Source: Clonostachys chloroleuca | Lineage: Eukaryota; Ascomycota; Sordariomycetes; Hypocreales; Bionectriaceae | DNA: 64,000 bases | Direction of reading: 5' to 3' | Assembly: GCA_037952775.1 (NCBI GenBank) | Contig: JBANAY010000003.1 | Location: 558,001 to 622,000, forward strand | In this document: piece after piece, positions 59,190-64,000 of the stretch | Position numbering within the stretch: the first letter of the stretch is position 1 | Layout of the letters: each line of letters opens with the position of its first letter | Notes under the pieces: generated by a model | What the model was told of the DNA's origin: nothing | What the model saw: the letters and a program-made list of their open reading frames with translations, nothing else | Databases searched by the model: none | Made by a program: the position numbers and the translations under genes

Positions 59190-60785
59190 ATGGCGCCTCC
59201 AAAGGTGCTAATGCTCGTCAATGCAGAGCTTGGGCAGGCCAACGTCTTCATCGCTACCGCGCATGCCCTGCTCCAAGAGAATCCAGGCGTCGACATTCAC
59301 TTCGCCTCATTTCCAGCGCTGCAAGAAACACTCCGCGATGCTCTCGGTGGCGCAGGCGACCATGGCTCTGCACCCTTCACCTTCCATCCGCTACCCGGCC
59401 GCGCAATGTTCAAGTGCTTCCAGGAGGAGGAGGACCTGAACAACAATATCCACACCGTCTCGCTGCAGAAGCCTGGAATCTGGAACTCGCCTAATTCGCA
59501 AAAATTCATCATAACAAAAGCATTCCTCTGCTGGACGGCCGAGGAATTTGCCTCGATTTATAAGTCTGTGGACGCCACTATCGATCATCTCAAACCTGAC
59601 CTCGTCCTAGTAGACACCATTTTCACGCCCGCCATCACTGCAGCCAGGGATATCCGAGCCAATGGGCCCAAGAATTACAAGCTAGCGATCCTTTCGCCCA
59701 ACACCTTGAAGGATTTTGTTCATCACCTCGAGCCGGGGCTAGCAGCGTTCTGGAAGTGGCCAGTTGTTGCGTCTGCTAACATGATGCCGATTCCGTGGTA
59801 TTGGACCCCGTTCAACATTTACCTCGTCCTTCGCATGATCTGGCTCGTGCTAACTAACAAGAACGTGGCGCATATGGAGAAGAAGGTCGCAAAGCTTGTT
59901 GGCTCACCAAACCTTGAGATCGCGGAGAATATCAGCCTTTGCCATAAAAATATGAAAGGCATCGACAAAATTTTCATCGGAAGCCGGGCAGAGGTCGATT
60001 TCCCCGAGCTGGATCTCGTCAACCTACCGCAAGACTACTGGGCAAGGATTGTGCCTTGCGGGCCTATCGTGCGGCCCATCCAGCCCATAGACCCCGAGCT
60101 TTCGGCATGGCTGCAACGCAGACCTACTGTGCTAGTGAATCTAGGATCTCATTGCGTTGTGAACGAAACAGAGGCGGTGGACATGGCACGCTCCTTGAGG
60201 CGGATGCTGGACCATTCGCGAAAGTCCGGCAAGGGGCTACAAGTGCTGTGGAAGATGAAAAAAGACTCGGTCCGCAGTCCAGACTTGGAGACTGGCCCTG
60301 GGTCAGTCTTGTATGAGGTTCTCGGCCCTGAGATTGAGAAGGATACTGTGCGCATTGTTCAGTGGCTATCATCAGAGCCAAGCTCCATACTGGGGACGGG
60401 GACAGTTGTGTGCGTCATTAATCACGGTGGTGCAAATTCATTCTACGAGGCCGTTTGGTGAGTACCCTCCATCTAAATTTCTGCGTAAAACTCACTCAAT
60501 TTGACACAAAACAGCGCTGGAGTACCGCAGGTCATCGTCCCTTGCTGGCTTGACACCTATGACTTCGCCAACCGAGCCGAACTCCTCGGGATTGGACGGT
60601 GGGGAAGCCCAAAGGGTTGTCCTCGCTGGACGGAATCGGAATTTGCGCCGATTCTGGTGGATGTAGCCATCGAAAACAACGAGAAATACACTGCGAGGTC
60701 TAGACAAATCGCCGAAATCTGCAGCAAAGGCGGCGGTGGTAGGGTGACAGCGGCTCGTAAGATCTTGGAATGGCTGCAATCTTAA
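59190..60785 (+). CDS. GT1-family UDP-glycosyltransferase
   Basis: Exons 59190-60457 and 60515-60785 (57-bp GT-AG intron) encode 512 residues; an in-frame ATG at 59148 would add 14. PPKVLMLVNAELGQANVF is the N-terminal acceptor-domain strand. The C-terminal sugar-nucleotide signature is VINHGGANSFYEAV, continued across the intron by CAGVPQVIVPCWLDTYDFAN; the HGG histidine and the later acidic Asp are the expected donor contacts. RPTVLVNLGSHCVVNETEAV matches the family's strand before the donor helix. A hydrophobic segment (FNIYLVLRMIWLVLTNK) lies mid-protein and may associate with membranes. Likely role: glycosylation of a lipid or secondary metabolite. The acceptor is unknown and no biosynthetic genes flank it. 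Confidence 0.9.
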
Positions 60786-62232
60786 TTAACAGGGGAAACA
60801 ATCATAGTAATTGCGAAGAAGGATTTTGGCGGTTAAAGATGGACTACGATCTGGGTATCTAAGCTGTCCTAGATAGCATTTACGACGAAGATAGAAATAT
60901 ATAGTTCTTACTTACTTTAGGAAAGTCTTTCAACTGTACGAGTTTACAAAAACGACCTTTTTTTGTTCAATTTTTACATAGATAGGAAATAATAGAGAGT
61001 ATTAATAACCAACAATTATTCCAAGAATTATAAGTCCTAGTAAAACAGACTTCTAAAATAGAAATGCTAATTACCTTGTGAAGTAATCTGCGAGATATAA
61101 TTACCTCTCTCGAGGGTACGTTGGAGTCTAGGGTAGGTTGAATAAACCTAATGGGTTTTCCGGCCGTTGGCTGCTCTACTCAATGTTAAAAAGACACTGC
61201 CTTGCTGGTTGACGCCACTCGGAAAATTTATAGTGAGACCCGTAGCGGCCTATTAGGCCCTGGTGCCATCTAGAACTATTCATTCATGCAGGCTGGCTGC
61301 ATGTGGGAATGCACAGAGTGAAGCGCCAGGATACTTTGGCCCCAGCTGGACGCTAGTTACAGCCAAGAATGAGAATATGCAGTGTGGTGCAGCTGTTGTT
61401 GGTGTCAGCTTCGTGCTGGGATGTTGATAGTGAGGAATGGGCGCGATACACAACTGGAATTTGTGCTCCTCTTTCTCTGGTAACTGTGGTAAGACACGAC
61501 TGGAATGCTGGCTTTCTCCATGCTGGAGGATGCACGCCATCTCCTTGTGGAAGAGATCGGCAATTGATACCACTGGCCTGGGTCCGTTCGCAAATCAATC
61601 TCAAGGGCAACGTGTGCTTAGGCACAACATGATTGTCTGGAGTCTAGACCCCTGGCCCATCCCACTGATCCTCAACTATCTTGCAGGAGAGTTTCCGCGG
61701 CGCACACTAAGAAACTAGGCGGCTCTAACAAGCTCACAAGCACGCTTCTACGAGATGGAATCAGGTACGTGGCTGCTATTTGGCCATCAGCTGAGCTGCC
61801 ATCGTCTGGGCTGAGGAATGGTCTGGCTCCCCGCGTCGACACGCGGCCCCAGGCTCAGAAGTTCTCTCTTCTCTCTCTTGGCTACAGCGCTCTTGATCAG
61901 GCCGGCTCCTTCAGGATCAGCCCATAACACGGGGATCCTGGTAATTGTTGAAGCCAACGCAGCCATGGACTTACCTAGGGCTTCAGCTAGCCCTACCTCC
62001 TCCACTCCGGGGAGATAGAAGTGCTCCGTTCCGCCTGTTGAAGTTGTTCCATTTATCATGAGGCCCCCGCAACAGCGGATCCTCTCGTCATTTGATCCAT
62101 TTCTTCTCCATCACTTTGTTTCCTAGCAGACCCTCACTGTCTGGATACGTCTCGGGCTCTATCTAGACGCCGATACTTCTTAGGGAGCAGGGCAAGACAC
62201 CAACCGCTCGGCTCCAACAATTCTCAGAGAAA
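60786..62232. other. Intergenic, no gene seen
   Basis: It is AT-rich just after the glycosyltransferase (60890-61100). Open frames up to 97 codons near 61300-62050 have no motif. The right end is presumably the promoter and 5' leader of the methyltransferase gene. Confidence 0.5.
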
Positions 62233-63416
62233 ATGCCTCCGCCGGCCGAGCACGACGAAGCGCCAGCACAAGCGGCGACGCCCAGTCCCCCTCCTGCAGC
62301 GACCCGGACAGAAGAAGCCCGACAGACGCAATCCAACGAGCCAACACACCCAGAAGACGATCATGCCCCAATCGAAGCAGCCGAGACAATCCCCGCCGAC
62401 CGAGCCGGACTTACCGACGACGGCTACGAGACAGACAGAGAGAGCTCGGCATCGACGTCGGTGACCAGCTCCGTCCGCGACTATGAATTCGAGAACAGCA
62501 GACGATATCACAAGTTTCAGGAGGGGAGGTATCAGTTCCCCAACGACGAGCCGGAACAGGAGAGGGAGGACATGAAGCACGCCATGGTGATTCACCTCTG
62601 CGACGGCAAGCTGCACTTCGCGCCCCTCAACAACCCCCAGAACATCCTCGATATTGGCACGGGCACGGGCATCTGGGCTATTGACAGCAAGTTCCATCCT
62701 TGCGAGACAGACATGCGTCCCGTTGCGCTATTTGCATTGGCTAACCCTACCGCCTGACAGTGGGAGACGAGTTCCCCGAGGCGGAGATCCTGGGCATCGA
62801 CCTCAGTCCCATCCAGACGCCGTGGGTGCCGCCCAACGTCCGATTCATGGTCGACGACGCCGAAGCCGAATGGGTCCAGCCGCCCAACTCCCTCGACTAC
62901 ATCCACATCCGACACATGACGGCCGCCATCCGCGACTGGCCGACCCTGCTGTCGCGCGCGTACGAGGCCCTCAAGCCGGGCGGGTGGATCGAGCTGCAGG
63001 AGCTGTGCTTCGAGCTCAAGTGCGACGACGGCTCCCTGAAGCCCGACAACAAGCTGCAGGAGTGGCTGGGCCTGGTCCGGCAGGGGCTCATGACGTTTGG
63101 CGTGGACATGCTGTCGATGCGAAATAACAAGCAGAGGACGCTTGATGCCGGCTTCGTCAACGTCCAGGAGAAGGCGCTCAAGATCCCGTTTGGCATCTGG
63201 CCCAAGGACGAGAGGATGAGCATGATTGGTTTGTACTGTAGGACCATGATCGTGGATGCCCTCCACGGCGTGTCTAGCAAGCCCTTCCTACATGGCTTGA
63301 AGTGGACGCCGGAGCAGATTGAGGTCTATCTGGTTGCGGTGAGGAAGGTGTGCTATGACTACACGCAGCATACGCATATTCCTTTCACCGCCGTCACAGG
63401 GCAGAAGCCCTTGTAA
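62233..63416 (+). CDS. LaeA-like SAM-dependent methyltransferase
   Basis: Exons 62233-62686 and 62761-63416 are joined by a GC-AG intron (62687-62760) and encode 369 residues. Residues 1-80 are Pro/Ala/Glu-rich and disordered. The methyltransferase fold begins at NILDIGTGTGIWAID (motif I, SAM-binding). The splice joins AID to MGDEFPEAEILGIDLSPIQ (motif II), then PWVPPNVRFMVDDAEAEW, YIHIRHMTAAIRDWP and LKPGGWIELQEL. This order is that of fungal LaeA/LaeA-like (TAM-type) proteins, many of which surround secondary-metabolite loci; LaeA itself is a global regulator. This one is more likely a paralogue with an unknown substrate. Reading through the intron would stop the protein just after motif I, so GC-AG splicing is needed. 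Confidence 0.9.
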
Positions 63417-64000
63417 AAGGCTGCATGGTTATGGAATGAATGTATGATGGAAGGGTTTGGGAGTCGTCTCCCCGGGTTTGGTCTTGGCTAGGTATTTTAC
63501 GATTGATGAAGCAGAACCATTGGTATTTCTCTGGCAACTGACTTGATACTCTGGTAGTATCACATCCCATGTCTCAAGCCCGTGCCCACTTGCTGTCTCC
63601 TTGCACGAACCCCTCCCCTCCGAGCTAAGGACTCCTTCGGGAATAACCAGAGGCCCGATCGCCCTCGTCTCCATTCCTTGGGTGGACGGAATGGAGCAGT
63701 CATCTGGGCTGATCCTCCACTAGCCGCCTCACAACTACGAGCGGGGTTGTCCAACCCGTAAAGCAGCTGTTACGGCTGCCCCTGATGGAGTGGCACATGC
63801 CTGGACTAACTATGCGCCTTTTAAATAGTCCGCGAGTTCCACCTGTATCCTCCAAGGAGATTGGAGCTATCGTACCCAGCCCACCCAGCTTACCAGGGCA
63901 CCTTGGAAGTAGAGGGTTCAGGTGCAGGCATTAGGTCAGATAAATCATAAAAGGAGGTTTCGTTCAAGGCAAGCTGCTCGCGGTTGCATGCCGCGGCAAG
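63417..64000. other. Right edge, no gene seen
   Basis: It holds the 3' region of the methyltransferase and unassigned sequence up to the window end. Confidence 0.5.

Overview
The window is nuclear DNA of a filamentous ascomycete (Pezizomycotina). Genes carry short 43-101 bp GT-AG (occasionally GC-AG) introns with CTAAC/CTGAC branch points. Typical fungal families are present: Zn2Cys6 regulators, fungal NLR/STAND receptors, a DAL5-type permease, phosphoketolase and a LaeA-like methyltransferase. One gene carries the mutation pattern of repeat-induced point mutation (RIP). Coding sequences below were assembled by joining exons so that frame and family motifs continue across each junction. The species cannot be named from the sequence.

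Left part (1-19.4 kb): a CorA-like gene cut by the left edge, an SLC16-like (MCT) transporter, a TauD/JLP1-type sulfonate dioxygenase, a 1136-residue RBR-type E3 ligase candidate with a very long coiled coil, a small GNAT acetyltransferase, a PNP-NB-ARC-TPR NLR with two single-base frame breaks, and a membrane protein with C-terminal helices. A 6.6 kb stretch without a recognisable gene follows (19.4-26 kb).

Middle part (26-51 kb): a PNP-NACHT-ankyrin NLR pseudogene with a RIP-like pattern, then a RelA/SpoT-NACHT-WD40 NLR broken by small deletions and a 16-bp tandem duplication. Next come two Zn2Cys6 regulators, a decayed MmgE/PrpD gene, a D-amino-acid oxidase divergently paired with a DAL5-type permease, and an intact ankyrin protein with a fungal STAND N-terminus. 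Four NLR-related genes of four different architectures in about 37 kb make this look like a fast-evolving non-self recognition region; three of the four have broken frames.

Right part (51-64 kb): a phosphosulfolactate-synthase-like (ComA) gene with one frame break, a complete phosphoketolase, a conserved fungal protein of unknown function, a GT1-type glycosyltransferase and a LaeA-like SAM methyltransferase. This side is mostly metabolic.

Nearly all the single-base frame breaks are deletions, several in or next to homopolymers. They could therefore be assembly errors. The 44, 16 and 15 bp perfect tandem duplications and the TGG-to-TAG changes cannot easily be explained that way.
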